Source: Spirochaetia bacterium
GTDB taxonomy: Bacteria; Spirochaetota; Spirochaetia; Treponematales; Breznakiellaceae
Direction of reading: 5' to 3'
Assembly (NCBI GenBank): GCA_025997495.1
Contig: BNUR01000152.1
Coordinates: 1 to 6,589, forward strand
Length of the DNA stretch: 6,589 bases
Shown here: piece after piece, positions 6,517 to 6,589 of the stretch
Position numbering within the stretch: position 1 is the first letter of the stretch
Layout: each line of letters opens with the position of its first letter
Position numbers and translations under genes: made by a program
Notes under the pieces: model-generated
Seen by the model: the letters and a program-made list of their open reading frames with translations, nothing else
What the model was told of the DNA's origin: nothing
Database searches by the model: none

Positions 6517-6589
6517 CCGTGTTTCGGTGATGTATGCCGGGCAAATTGTGGAGACCGCCCCCGCCGCCGGTCTCATTGCGGCCCGGGAA
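6517..6589 (+). repeat. Inverted 73-bp copy of internal dppD-type ATPase sequence at the window end
   Basis: Positions 6517-6589 are the exact reverse complement of 4058-4130, with the match running to the window edge and ending at 6516 (G against the expected A). On the plus strand it encodes [20 protein letters not shown], the DppD segment after the switch histidine. It is therefore a gene fragment joined tail-to-head to the broken DppB gene, not a regulatory repeat. Confidence 0.96.

Overview
This 6.6 kb window reads almost entirely on the minus strand and looks like a piece of a GC-rich spirochaete (Treponema / Breznakiella-like) genome. That assignment is an inference from the protein style: a lipoprotein with a relaxed lipobox, and Treponema-like GlgX and Aat sequences. 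I cannot confirm it without a search.

Layout, in the direction of transcription (right to left). Positions 6516-5675 hold the first permease (DppB type) of a peptide-class ABC importer, missing its N-terminus. Then come the second permease (DppC type, 5688-4816), two ATPases (DppD type 4819-3770, DppF type 3773-2796), and a family 5 substrate-binding lipoprotein (2751-1147). The first four genes overlap by a few bases and are translationally coupled. The binding-protein gene sits last, 44 bases after the second ATPase gene, behind a plausible promoter of its own and a good ribosome binding site. Together they make a complete family 5 importer except for the first permease's N-terminus. The substrate (di/oligopeptide, nickel or other) cannot be read from the sequence. 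Twenty-one bases further on is a leucyl/phenylalanyl-tRNA-protein transferase gene (aat, from 1125), which breaks at 604. From 472 to the left edge runs the middle of a glycogen debranching enzyme (glgX), without its N-terminal domain and cut by the window edge.

I see no novel biological system. What stands out is structural. (1) At 469-670 a perfect 67-bp inverted repeat (arms 469-535 and 604-670) flanks a 68-bp loop. Arms and loop are all aat sequence. The right arm continues the gene; the loop and left arm are the next and same parts of aat in the opposite orientation, after which the sequence jumps into glgX. (2) The last 73 bases (6517-6589) are an exact reverse-complement copy of an internal part of the dppD-type ATPase gene (4058-4130), joined to the broken 5' end of dppB. 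As a result the apparent dppB start codon and first nine residues are translated from inverted ATPase sequence. Two fold-back junctions, each breaking a conserved gene, fit chimeras from whole-genome amplification or misassembly better than biology. The gene order across 469-670 and the sequence beyond 6516 should not be trusted without read support.

There is no gene-free stretch over 300 bases, and I found no RNA gene, CRISPR array or mobile element.
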